This document shows, piece by piece, positions 39,398 through 47,208 of a stretch of 64,000 nucleotides of DNA (position 1 is its first letter; each line of letters begins with the position of its first letter). The notes below the pieces were generated by a model. The model saw only the letters and a list, made by a program, of their open reading frames with translations, had not been told where the DNA came from and ran no database searches. The translations under genes were made by a program, and so were the position numbers. Source of the stretch: an uncultured Rhodocyclaceae bacterium (lineage in GTDB: Bacteria; Pseudomonadota; Gammaproteobacteria; Burkholderiales; Rhodocyclaceae); the NCBI GenBank assembly GCA_907163225.1, contig OU015322.1, positions 1,775,001-1,839,000 on the forward strand, given 5' to 3'.

Positions 39398-39676
39398 ATG
39401 AGTCACAAGCATGCCCACCTGATGCGCAGCATCTTCCAGGATCCGTTGCCAGCCAACATTCACTGGCGCGAAATCGAGTCCCTTCTTCACCACCTCGGCG
39501 CCGACGTTGAACCCTCGCACGGCGCCCGCTTCAAGATCACCCTGAACAAGGTCGAAGCCTTCCTGCACCATCCGCACAACAGCAGCACATGCAGCAAGAC
39601 GGACATCAAGGCCATCCGCGAAATGCTCAGCCACGCCGGCGTCACGCTCTCCAGCTACGAAGCCGGAGACACCTGA
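39398..39676 (+). CDS. HicA-family mRNA interferase-like protein, no HicB beside it
   Basis: A 92-aa protein. HicA-like features are the IHWREIESLLHHLGADV helix and GARFKITLNKVEAFLHHPHN, which places the active-site His after a beta strand as in HicA toxins. The end reads DIKAIREMLSHAGV. TTGGAG lies before the ATG. HicA toxins cleave mRNA and are normally paired with a HicB antitoxin; none is encoded in the 230 bp that follow or between pgpA and this gene. It may be a solitary domesticated homologue. Confidence 0.82.
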   Translation: MSHKHAHLMRSIFQDPLPANIHWREIESLLHHLGADVEPSHGARFKITLNKVEAFLHHPHNSSTCSKTDIKAIREMLSHAGVTLSSYEAGDT

Positions 39677-39800
39677 CGCTTCATCGGCGGAGCCCCGCCA
39701 GCAGAAATTTGGCAGCTCAGCTTTGGCAGCGCGGCTCCGGGATGCAGATCAGTCCGCCAGGGTCTTGGTGCAGCAATTATCGCCAGCATTTCTGACGACC

Positions 39801-39831
39801 CTGCGGTCAACCGGAAAAACGACCAAAAATG
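39801..39831 (-). repeat. Dispersed A-block repeat, intergenic copy
   Basis: On the minus strand ATTTTTGGTCGTTTTTCC followed by GGTTGACCGCAG. It lies in the 230-bp region between the hicA-like gene and tRNA-Arg; the rest of that region holds only the tRNA terminator. Confidence 0.82.
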
Positions 39832-39870
39832 AATCTCACCTCTTACGCGGCGGATGCCCCGACAGCCCAC

Positions 39871-39896
39871 AAAAAAGCCACCCGAAGGTGGCTTTT
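39871..39896 (-). terminator. Rho-independent terminator downstream of tRNA-Arg
   Basis: Hairpin with arms AAAAGCCACC and GGTGGCTTTT around loop CGAA, with A and T runs on the two sides. It lies 10 bases past the CCA end of the minus-strand tRNA. Confidence 0.85.
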
Positions 39897-39906
39897 CGAT
39901 CAAACT

Positions 39907-39983
39907 TGGTGCGCCCGGAGAGATTCGAACCCCCGACCCCTGCCTTCGGAGGGCAGTACTCTATCCAGCTGAGCTACGGGCGC
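39907..39983 (-). tRNA. tRNA-Arg (anticodon CCG)
   Basis: A 77-nt tRNA with acceptor GCGCCCG/CGGGCGC, D loop AGCTCAGCTGGATAGAG, anticodon stem CTGCC/GGCAG holding CCG, T loop GGTTCGAATCT, and an encoded CCA end. Confidence 0.96.
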
Positions 39984-40087
39984 TTGGGAGGGATGCATTC
40001 TACTCCCTAGCGGCTACTTGCGTCCATGCTGCAAAACGGACTAAGCTCTCGCAACCTGACAATTTTGCATAAAGCGCCAAAATCATC

Positions 40088-40954
40088 ATGCCAAACGAGA
40101 TCAGCTGCGAGCTGCCGCACGACCTTGTACAAAAGGTTTTGGGAAACATCGAGATCCCGGTTTGCCCCGAAATGCTCACCAAAGCCATGCGGGAGTCGCA
40201 AAAGGACGAACCGGATCTGGGTCGCCTGGCCGATATCATTTCAAGCGATGCGGGCATGTCAGCCGCCGCCTTGAAATTGGCCAATTCGCCACTGTTCGGC
40301 ACCAGCAGCCCGGTGCCGAGCGTCCGCAAGGCCGTTGAGCGACTCGGCACCCGGAATGTCGTTTGTGTCGTGGTTGCCTCGGCACTACGCGCCAGCATTA
40401 CTGGCCTGCCGGGCCTGTGGATCGATCAGTTCTGGAAGCGAACTCTGCTCCTGGCGCTGCTATCGAGCCTGATCGCCCGCCGCCAGTACGGCATTTCGGC
40501 GGATGCTGCCTACACCTACGCGCTCTTTCACGACGCGGCTATCCCTCTGATAATGCGTCGTTTCCCGGATTACGCAGGCCTCATGGAAAAATGCCTTGAG
40601 GATGGAACCTTGCTGAGCGAGGCTGAGGAAAAGCATTTTCCCTGCACCCACCCGATCGTCGGTTCGCTGCTGGTGCGCAACTGGGGGCTGCCGCCAATTC
40701 TTGGTCAGGCCATTCGCTTTCACCATGAACCAGATGCCTACGATCTGCCGGATCGTTCCTTGCCGGGAAGCGCGCTCTCCCTAATCGCGGTGACGCATGT
40801 GGCAGAACATCTGCTCGGAGAATCGATGGATGGCGACATTGAAGTCGGCGCCGAATTGTTCCAGCGTGCGGTCGATTTTCTGGGGATTTCCGGCGACGAT
40901 CTGGATGAACTGCGCCAGCAACTGGCGACGGCAGTTGAGAACGCTGCTAGCTGA
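40088..40954 (+). CDS. HDOD domain protein
   Basis: A 288-aa cytoplasmic protein consisting of one HDOD domain (about residues 15-220). Features are DLGRLADIISSDAGMSAAALKLANS and the helix ending HDAAIPLIMRRFPDYAGLM; the later HPIVGSLLVRNWGLPPILGQAIRFHHEP is typical. HDOD proteins take part in bacterial signal transduction, often with c-di-GMP proteins, and lack catalytic residues. No partner is adjacent. No ribosome site is clear before the ATG. It is convergent with the NlpC/P60 gene. Confidence 0.9.
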   Translation: MPNEISCELPHDLVQKVLGNIEIPVCPEMLTKAMRESQKDEPDLGRLADIISSDAGMSAAALKLANSPLFGTSSPVPSVRKAVERLGTRNVVCVVVASALRASITGLPGLWIDQFWKRTLLLALLSSLIARRQYGISADAAYTYALFHDAAIPLIMRRFPDYAGLMEKCLEDGTLLSEAEEKHFPCTHPIVGSLLVRNWGLPPILGQAIRFHHEPDAYDLPDRSLPGSALSLIAVTHVAEHLLGESMDGDIEVGAELFQRAVDFLGISGDDLDELRQQLATAVENAAS

Positions 40955-40960
40955 GATCGC

Positions 40961-41461
40961 TCAGTCGAAAAAAGTGCGCGCCGCCTCAAAACGCTGCGCG
41001 TAATAGCCGTCGCTTAGCTTGTCGATGCGCACCTTGCCGTTGGTTGACGGCGCGTGAATAAAGCGCGTCTCGCCGATGTAGATGCCGACATGCGAGTACG
41101 AGCGGTTAAGCGTATTGAAGAAGACCAGATCGCCCGGCCGCAGCTCTCCCCGCGGGATGGGACGCCCATTGCGCGCAATGTCGGCCGCGCTGCCTTGCAC
41201 CTTCAACCCAGCGGCGCGACCGTAGATGTAGCTGACCATGCCGCTGCAATCGAGGCCCGCCTCCGGGTTCTTGCCGCCAAAACGGTAGCCGGTATCGATC
41301 AGTCCCATGGCGTAGAAAACCACTTCGTTGCCCTTCTCGCTGACCGGGCGCGAGGCTTGCGCTATAGTCTCCGACGATGACCCGGATCGCGGCGCGGGAC
41401 TACCGCAGGCTGCGAGCAGCAGGGCCGATAGAATGGAAAGCAACAGGGTCGGGACGCGCAT
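40961..41461 (-). CDS. NlpC/P60 (C40) peptidoglycan endopeptidase lipoprotein
   Basis: A 166-aa lipoprotein with signal TLLLSILSALLLAACG (lipobox LAAC). The NlpC/P60 domain covers about residues 45-160. Its catalytic Cys is in LDCSGMVSYIYG, its His in YSHVGIYIGETRFIHAP. It probably cuts peptide cross-links of peptidoglycan. The ATG at 41461 gives the signal peptide; the frame runs upstream to 41536 without one. It is divergent from gabD. Confidence 0.9.
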   Translation of the reverse strand: MRVPTLLLSILSALLLAACGSPAPRSGSSSETIAQASRPVSEKGNEVVFYAMGLIDTGYRFGGKNPEAGLDCSGMVSYIYGRAAGLKVQGSAADIARNGRPIPRGELRPGDLVFFNTLNRSYSHVGIYIGETRFIHAPSTNGKVRIDKLSDGYYAQRFEAARTFFD

Positions 41462-41524
41462 CAGGCTCGGGCTTTTTCTTGAAACACTCGCTAACTTACC
41501 GTTTTTACAGGAATTTTCAAGACC

Positions 41525-42979
41525 ATGAATCTTCAAAATAGCGCATTGCTACGGTCAACCGGAAAAAATGGCCAAAACTGGAATGCCGCCGACGATGGTG
41601 CGACCTTCGCCGTCATCAACCCGGCCAATGGCGCCACAATCGCCGAAGTCCCGCTGTGCGGCGCCGCCGAAACCCGCCGCGCCATCGAAGCCGCCAACGC
41701 CGCCTGGCCGGCCTGGCGCGCCCTCACCGCCCGCCGCCGCGCCCAGATCCTGCAAGCCTGGAACCGCCTGATCCTCGACAATGCCGACGACCTGGCGCAG
41801 ATCATCACGGCCGAATGCGGCAAGCCGCTGGCCGAGGCCAAGGGCGAAGTCATCTACGGCGCCTCCTTCGTCGAGTGGTTTGCCGAAGAAGGCAAGCGCA
41901 CCTACGGCGAGAGCATTCCCAGCCCGGCCGCCAACACGCGCCTGATCGTCATCAAGCAGCCGATTGGCGTCTGCGCGGCGATCACGCCGTGGAACTTCCC
42001 GCTCGCCATGATCACCCGCAAGGTCGCGCCCGCCCTGGCCGCCGGCTGCCCGGTCGTCATCAAGCCGGCCGAAGCGACGCCGCTGACGGCGCTGGCACTG
42101 GCTGTACTGGCCGAGCAGGCCGGTTTCCCGGCCGGCGTGTTGAATGTGGTCACCGGCAAGCCGGCCGAGATTGGTGGCGAACTGTGCGCCAATCCCATCG
42201 TCCGCAAGCTGTCATTCACTGGCTCGACGGCTGTCGGCCGCCTGCTCATGGCGCAATGCGCGCCGACCATCAAAAAGCTGTCGCTCGAACTCGGCGGCAA
42301 CGCGCCCTTCATCGTCTTCGACGACGCCGATGTCAATGCTGCGGTCGACGGTGCCATCGCAGCAAAATACCGCAACACCGGCCAGACCTGCGTGTGCGCC
42401 AACCGCTTTCTCGTGCAGTCCGGAATTTACGACGAATTCGCCGCGAAATTTGCCGAAAAAGTCCGCACCCTCAAAGTTGGCGACGGCACCGAAGCCGGCG
42501 TCGCCCAAGGCCCGCTGATCAACGCTGCGGGCCTTGCCAAGGTTGAGGCCCATGTCGCCGACGCCCTCGGCAAGGGGGCACGCGTGCTGTGCGGCGGTGC
42601 CCGGCACGAACGCGGTGGCAACTTCTTCCAGCCGACCGTGCTGGCCGACGTGACCACCGCCATGCAGGTCGCCCGCGAAGAAACCTTCGGCCCGGTCGCC
42701 CCGCTCTTCAAATTCGAAACCGAAGCCGAGGCCATCGCCATGGCCAACGACACCGAGTTTGGCCTCGCCGCCTATTTCTTCACGCGCAATGTGGGCCGCT
42801 GCTGGCGGGTCGGCGAAGCGCTTGAATACGGCATGGTCGGCATCAACACCGGGATGATCTCGAATGAGGTCGCGCCGTTTGGCGGGATCAAGCAGTCCGG
42901 CCTCGGCCGCGAAGGCTCGAAGTACGGCATCGAGGACTACCTCGAAATCAAGTATCTCTGCTTCGACGTCAACGGCTGA
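41525..42979 (+). CDS. gabD: NAD(P)-dependent succinate-semialdehyde dehydrogenase
   Basis: A 484-aa aldehyde dehydrogenase closest to GabD, oxidising succinate semialdehyde to succinate. Key parts are PWNFPLAMITRKVAPALAAG, FTGSTAVGRLL, catalytic Glu in LELGGNAPFIVF, catalytic Cys in GQTCVCANRF, and EETFGPVAPLF. Residues 9-18 (RSTGKNGQNW) are encoded by an A-block repeat in the place where relatives have a conserved strand with NG.W. No gabT or regulator is next to it. A glycine-rich-domain gene follows at once. Confidence 0.92.
   Translation: MNLQNSALLRSTGKNGQNWNAADDGATFAVINPANGATIAEVPLCGAAETRRAIEAANAAWPAWRALTARRRAQILQAWNRLILDNADDLAQIITAECGKPLAEAKGEVIYGASFVEWFAEEGKRTYGESIPSPAANTRLIVIKQPIGVCAAITPWNFPLAMITRKVAPALAAGCPVVIKPAEATPLTALALAVLAEQAGFPAGVLNVVTGKPAEIGGELCANPIVRKLSFTGSTAVGRLLMAQCAPTIKKLSLELGGNAPFIVFDDADVNAAVDGAIAAKYRNTGQTCVCANRFLVQSGIYDEFAAKFAEKVRTLKVGDGTEAGVAQGPLINAAGLAKVEAHVADALGKGARVLCGGARHERGGNFFQPTVLADVTTAMQVAREETFGPVAPLFKFETEAEAIAMANDTEFGLAAYFFTRNVGRCWRVGEALEYGMVGINTGMISNEVAPFGGIKQSGLGREGSKYGIEDYLEIKYLCFDVNG
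41548..41580 (-). repeat. Dispersed A-block repeat within the 5' end of gabD
   Basis: On the minus strand AGTTTTGGCCATTTTTTCC followed by GGTTGACCGTAGC. It begins 23 bp after the gabD ATG and is translated in frame as RSTGKNGQN. Confidence 0.82.
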
Positions 42980-42981
42980 TC

Positions 42982-43629
42982 ATGGGCAAGATCATCATCA
43001 TTTCGCTGCTGGCACTCGCCAGCGTGGTGCTTTGGCGCAACTGGAGCCGGCAGCGGCGCGGCGCGTACATCGCGGCGTTCCCTTACCAGCGCTTTCTCGA
43101 CCAACGCCTGGCGGCCCGCCGTCCGGAACTGAGCCCGGAGCAGCGCGGCGAGGTCTTTGCGGCGCTTGACGACTACTTCCAGCTTTGCCGCAAGGCCGGC
43201 CGACGCATGGTGGCGATGCCGTCGCAGGCAGTCGACGACGCCTGGCACGAGTTCATCCTGTTCACCCGCCAGTACGACAAGTTCTGTCGCCACGCCTTCG
43301 GCCGCTTCCTGCACCACACGCCAGCCGAGGCGATGAGCACGCCCACCCAGGCCAGCGAGGGCCTCAAGCGGGCCTGGCGCCTGGCCTGCGCGCACGAAAA
43401 GATCGACCCGAAAAAGCCCGAGCGCCTGCCCCGCCTGTTCGCCATCGACGCCGCACTGGGCATCGCCGGCGGTTTCATCTATCAACTGGATTGCCTGGCC
43501 GCCAGCGGTGGCGCCTCGGGCACCGGCTACTGCGCCAGCCACATCGGTTGCGGGGGTGGCTGCTCGGGAAGCTCCGGCAGTTCGGACGGCGATGGCGGCG
43601 GTTGTGGGGGTGGCTGCGGAGGGGACTAG
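42982..43629 (+). CDS. Glycine-rich-domain (GRDP-like) protein
   Basis: A 215-aa protein. One N-terminal helix (IIIISLLALASVVLW) is followed by a helical domain with VDDAWHEFILFTRQYDKFC, the hallmark of glycine-rich-domain-containing proteins, which places the conserved His, Phe and Cys. The C-terminus is a Gly/Ser/Cys-rich tail with CGGGC repeats (HIGCGGGCSGSS, GGGCGGGCGG). The tail might bind metal or be processed; no function is known. It follows gabD by 2 bp. It converges on the 47-aa gene across a 14-bp palindrome that supplies both stop codons. Confidence 0.8.
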   Translation: MGKIIIISLLALASVVLWRNWSRQRRGAYIAAFPYQRFLDQRLAARRPELSPEQRGEVFAALDDYFQLCRKAGRRMVAMPSQAVDDAWHEFILFTRQYDKFCRHAFGRFLHHTPAEAMSTPTQASEGLKRAWRLACAHEKIDPKKPERLPRLFAIDAALGIAGGFIYQLDCLAASGGASGTGYCASHIGCGGGCSGSSGSSDGDGGGCGGGCGGD

Positions 43630-43637
43630 CCGGCCGG

Positions 43638-43781
43638 CTATTTGTGATAGGTCCGGCTGCTGCCGGAACCACCATGCGACGGGTTGGCCACGTTATCAAA
43701 CATGTTCCAGCCCTGTTGCTGGGCGTAAGCAAAGAGCAGCAAGGCGAAGACGCCAGTGGCCAGCGTGAATTTATCGAACAT
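43638..43781 (-). CDS. Small membrane protein (47 aa), last gene of the DUF350-SPFH-DUF4178 operon
   Basis: A 47-aa open frame, with one N-terminal hydrophobic segment TLATGVFALLLFAYA and a polar tail ending SGSSRTYHK. Its ATG overlaps the stop of the DUF4178 gene as TGATG, which indicates coupled translation. I recognise no family. Its stop is the TAG in the palindrome shared with the convergent gene. Confidence 0.7.
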   Translation of the reverse strand: MFDKFTLATGVFALLLFAYAQQQGWNMFDNVANPSHGGSGSSRTYHK

Positions 43782-45706
43782 CAGTCGTCTCCGTCCGCAT
43801 CGTCGCTGCTCACCGGCGCGTGGTCGCTTTCGGCCCAGCGCCGCGCCTCGAAAGCCGCATGGCGCATGGCGGTGAAGATCGGAAAGATGATCAGGAAAAT
43901 CATCACCAGCACGAAATTCGACCAGCCGGCGCTGGCTGTATGCACTTCGACGGTATCACGCACGGCGACCGGCTTGTCCGGGGCCATGTCAGGGTCGAGC
44001 GTCAGGTAGTAGGTACCGGCGGGGATATTCAGGAAAACCACCTCGTCCTCGCGGCTGCCTTCGGTCCAGGAGCCACCGTCGTAACCGCTGTAAAACGACA
44101 GTTCGCGAGCAGCGGGCCAGGCCGCTCCGGTCGCCTTGTTGACCAGCATCATGTCGAGGCCGATCCAGTTGTTGTCCAACGAAGTCTGGTTCCTGACGGC
44201 AATTTTGCTCGGATGGCCAGTGATCTCGAATTCACGGGTCTGGACTTCCTCACCACGTTGCGGCTCGAAGGTGAAATCCTGGCGCAGCAACAATCGGCCG
44301 CTCGAAAAGAGGGCAAAGAAAGCCTGCAAAAGAATGGCGGCCAGCGCCAGCTTCCAGAAAAGGCTCCAGATCCGCCGGTTTGTCTCGTTCCACGAATTCG
44401 GCTGGTTGGCGAATACCGCGGTCGGCTTCGGCAAATCGGCTTTGAGCCCGAAAGCCTCGGCGATCACCTGCGGCTCGACATAGCTGCCCTGCGACCAGCT
44501 CAGGTCGTTGCCCGTCGATTCGCTCGACAGCATGAGCGGCGGCGCCACGTAATCGACGACGCGATTGGTTTCCCCGCGCCATACCCGCCACGTGAACTCG
44601 CCGGCCACCTGAATAACCTCTGCCGCCTGCGTGGTCGCGAAATGCTTGAAAACCTGCCCGCCATGGCGAACGCTATCGACTTCGATGATGCCGCCAGCCG
44701 GCGGCTTGGAGAGCACATCGACGACATTCCAGTGACCGTTGTATTCGGTCAGCCAGCGATAGGTGCCATGCTCGGCGGCCAGCAGATATTCGCTCCAGTT
44801 GTAGGCAATGGCGTCGACCACACAGCGTTTGACAAGAAAGCCGATGACTTCGACCGGCTTGCCATCAAGCCGGCCCTTGCTGCCCAGCGGCAGGCGTGGT
44901 GAATACTTCTCATCGCGCATGCCGAGCGACTTTGACAGAATCCTGTAGCTCTCGTCGGCTGCATCGACCACCGCCCCACAGGAAGCGCAGCCCACCGCCA
45001 GAATTTCCTTGGAGCGCGCAGCCATTGGCGACCCGCAGCTCGGGCAGCGGAAAACGCGAGCCTCGACCGCCTTGGTCGGGATGGCCATGCCGTCGCGCAG
45101 GTTGGCCATTTTGAGCGAACTGAAATCGACAGCCTCGCCAACGAACAACAGCGGCGGCGTTTCCGAATAATCGAGCGTGGCGAAATTGGCCTGATTTCGC
45201 AGGTCGACCGCAGCAACCGGATAGCCGGCGCCGACCTTGAATGGCAGCTCGCCCTGGCCGGCGACGCACTCGGCCTTTTCGATGTTGCTGACCGTCCACG
45301 TCTGGCTGGCCAGCACGAAACGCTGGCCGATTTTCAGATCGTCGAGCTGCGGCAGCGCCTCACCAACAAACTGCGCGAATGTGAGCACATACTCACCTCC
45401 AGCCTCCGATAACCAGCCGGTTCGCATGTCGTCAAACAGCAGGTGCCACTCGTTCCAGATGCCCTGGCTGTACTTGATCTGGATGCGCCCAATCAGCGCG
45501 AAATGCACGCCCTTGTAGCTACCCTCGGAACCCAGCTGCAGCGGCGAACGATCCTCGACGAGCGCCGCCATCTTGCCGATGTCTTCGAGATTCTGGTCGT
45601 GGCGAACCAGCGTGCTCTGGCAGTATTCACAGACGGCAAAGACCGAGGACGCCGATTTGAAGACAACCGGCGCCCCGCAGGAAGGGCAGTGGGCGCTTAC
45701 AGCCAC
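43781..45706 (-). CDS. DUF4178 domain protein with zinc ribbons
   Basis: A 641-aa protein. Two zinc-ribbon/DUF4178 modules are seen: an N-terminal one with CPSCGAPVVF and CEYCQS, then a DUF4178 domain (LQLGSEGSYKGVHFALIGRI); a second with CPSCGSPM and CASCGAVVD, then LPLGSKGRLDGKPVEVIGFL. Two membrane helices lie near residues 465-485 (LALAAILLQAFFALF) and 605-625 (FVLVMIFLIIFPIF), enclosing a periplasmic beta domain. Function is unknown. The GTG start is 10 bp after the SPFH stop; the gap is an A-block fragment and there is no normal ribosome site. Confidence 0.85.
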   Translation of the reverse strand: MAVSAHCPSCGAPVVFKSASSVFAVCEYCQSTLVRHDQNLEDIGKMAALVEDRSPLQLGSEGSYKGVHFALIGRIQIKYSQGIWNEWHLLFDDMRTGWLSEAGGEYVLTFAQFVGEALPQLDDLKIGQRFVLASQTWTVSNIEKAECVAGQGELPFKVGAGYPVAAVDLRNQANFATLDYSETPPLLFVGEAVDFSSLKMANLRDGMAIPTKAVEARVFRCPSCGSPMAARSKEILAVGCASCGAVVDAADESYRILSKSLGMRDEKYSPRLPLGSKGRLDGKPVEVIGFLVKRCVVDAIAYNWSEYLLAAEHGTYRWLTEYNGHWNVVDVLSKPPAGGIIEVDSVRHGGQVFKHFATTQAAEVIQVAGEFTWRVWRGETNRVVDYVAPPLMLSSESTGNDLSWSQGSYVEPQVIAEAFGLKADLPKPTAVFANQPNSWNETNRRIWSLFWKLALAAILLQAFFALFSSGRLLLRQDFTFEPQRGEEVQTREFEITGHPSKIAVRNQTSLDNNWIGLDMMLVNKATGAAWPAARELSFYSGYDGGSWTEGSREDEVVFLNIPAGTYYLTLDPDMAPDKPVAVRDTVEVHTASAGWSNFVLVMIFLIIFPIFTAMRHAAFEARRWAESDHAPVSSDDADGDD

Positions 45707-45722
45707 GTTGCTACGGTCAACT
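45706..45722 (-). repeat. A-block fragment between SPFH stop and DUF4178 start
   Basis: On the minus strand the sequence GAGTTGACCGTAGCAAC includes the SPFH stop codon (TGA in GTTGACC). It shares 14 bases, GTTGACCGTAGCAA, with the gabD copy. Confidence 0.55.
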
Positions 45723-46730
45723 CAGTTTTTTGAGCAATTCCGCTTTTTTGGTGTCGAATTCGGCCTGGCTCAGGATGCCTTTTTCGACCAGCCCGTGCAG
45801 CTTTTCCAGCGTAGCTACCACATCGTCGGCCGACATCGGCGCCACAGCGGGAGCCGCTGCCGCCGGCTGCAAGGCAGCGCCCATCGCCTGACCCATGACT
45901 TGCCCGAAGCCGACACCGGCGCCGAGGCCAACGCCCATCGCCGCCATGCCGCCCTCGTTTTTGGCTGCATCGGGAATGCTGTTGGCGACCTGGTACTGCG
46001 TGTAGCGCTGCATGTCGCCGATCATGTTCATGCCGATCTTCTGGTCGAGAATCTTCTGCAACTCTTCGGGCAGTGAGACGTTCTGGACGACCAGCGAATC
46101 GAGTGCCAGACCGAATTCGGCAAACATCGGCGCCGCCTTGGCGAACATGGCTTTGCCGAACTCGTCCTGATTGGCCGCCATGTCGATGAACGGCACGCCG
46201 GACTCGCCGAACAGGTCGGTCAGCCCTGCAACCATGGTGTTGCGCAACTGGCCTTCGAGTTCCTCGCGGGTGTAGGCGTCGCGGGTGCCGGAAATTTTCT
46301 GGTAGAAAGTTTTCGGATCGGTCAGGTGGTACGAATAGATACCGAAGGCGCGCAGGCGGACGATGCCGAATTCCTTGTCGCGGATGGTGATCGGGTTCGG
46401 CGTGCCCCACTTCTGGTCGAGCTGGGTGCGCGTCGAGAAGAAGTAGACGTCGGACTTGAACGGGGATTCGAACAGCTTGTCCCAGTTCTTCAGATAGGTC
46501 AGGACCGGCAGGGTCTGCGTCGTCAGCTTGACCATGCCCGGGCCGAAGACGTCGGCAACCGTGCCTTCGTTGACGAACAGCGCCATCTGCGAGTCGCGCA
46601 CGGTCAGGCTGGCGCCGTTCTGGATTTCCATTTCGGCCATCGGGAAACGCCAGGCCAAGGTGCCGTCGCCATCCTCGGTCCATTGCAGGATGTCGATAAA
46701 CTGCTTTTTGATGAAGTCCATCAGAGCCAT
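45717..46730 (-). CDS. SPFH domain protein with C-terminal SHOCT motif
   Basis: A 337-aa protein. The SPFH/band-7-like region covers about residues 30-240 (ASLTVRDSQMALFVNEGTVADVF to LDSLVVQNVSLPEELQKIL). A Gly/Ala-rich middle with GVGLGAGVGFG leads to a C-terminal SHOCT motif (KLHGLVEKGILSQAEFDTKKAELLKKL). It resembles the virion core/YdjI-like family. The ATG at 46730 has AAGGAGAAA upstream. It lies between DUF350 and DUF4178 genes, a known co-occurring set, and probably scaffolds a membrane complex with them. Confidence 0.88.
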   Translation of the reverse strand: MALMDFIKKQFIDILQWTEDGDGTLAWRFPMAEMEIQNGASLTVRDSQMALFVNEGTVADVFGPGMVKLTTQTLPVLTYLKNWDKLFESPFKSDVYFFSTRTQLDQKWGTPNPITIRDKEFGIVRLRAFGIYSYHLTDPKTFYQKISGTRDAYTREELEGQLRNTMVAGLTDLFGESGVPFIDMAANQDEFGKAMFAKAAPMFAEFGLALDSLVVQNVSLPEELQKILDQKIGMNMIGDMQRYTQYQVANSIPDAAKNEGGMAAMGVGLGAGVGFGQVMGQAMGAALQPAAAAPAVAPMSADDVVATLEKLHGLVEKGILSQAEFDTKKAELLKKLS

Positions 46731-46749
46731 GAATTTTCTCCTTGAATGG

Positions 46750-47151
46750 TCAGGCGATGCAGCCGGCGTTGAGGATGCCGATGCCGAGGGAAAGTGACGC
46801 GAGGAAGATGCCCGAGGCGATCTTGCCCTGCGGGATGTTGAGGTTGATCTGCGGCAGCGCGAAGCGCGCGACGATGTAGGCCATGAGCTGAACAAAACAG
46901 GCAACGACGCCCCAGCCGATCATCACGTAAATGTTATGGCTGGCCGCCACGGAAACGGCAATCGGCAGGGCATAGCCGACGATGGCGCCGGCCAGGCTGA
47001 TGGCCGCAGCGACATTGCCTTCGCGAATCAGGCGCAGTTCGTTATAGGGCGTGACAAAGACGTAGAGCACGAGAAAGACGGCGAGCAGCCCGACCGCTGT
47101 TGCGAAGTAACCGGCAAAGGCCGGCAGGCTGCTAATGACCGGATCGAACAT
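46750..47151 (-). CDS. DUF350 inner-membrane protein
   Basis: A 133-aa protein with four predicted membrane helices (for example AVGLLAVFLVLYVFVTPY, ISLAGAIVGYALPIAVSVA, VMIGWGVVACFVQLMAYIVA and ASGIFLASLSLGIGILNAG). DUF350 (UPF0719) family members are of unknown function and co-occur with spermidine-synthase-like and DUF4178 genes. First gene of the minus-strand operon that continues with SPFH, DUF4178 and the 47-aa protein. Confidence 0.9.
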   Translation of the reverse strand: MFDPVISSLPAFAGYFATAVGLLAVFLVLYVFVTPYNELRLIREGNVAAAISLAGAIVGYALPIAVSVAASHNIYVMIGWGVVACFVQLMAYIVARFALPQINLNIPQGKIASGIFLASLSLGIGILNAGCIA

Positions 47152-47208
47152 GGAATCTCCCGGAGGTGGCGCAATGACAGCGGATTGTCACCGCTCGCCG
47201 ATGTTTGT

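Noticed and set aside
43530-43620. Glycine/cysteine-rich tail taken as a simple-sequence repeat array.
   Set aside because: It is a coding low-complexity tail typical of the glycine-rich-domain family; codons vary and no fixed DNA period is kept.
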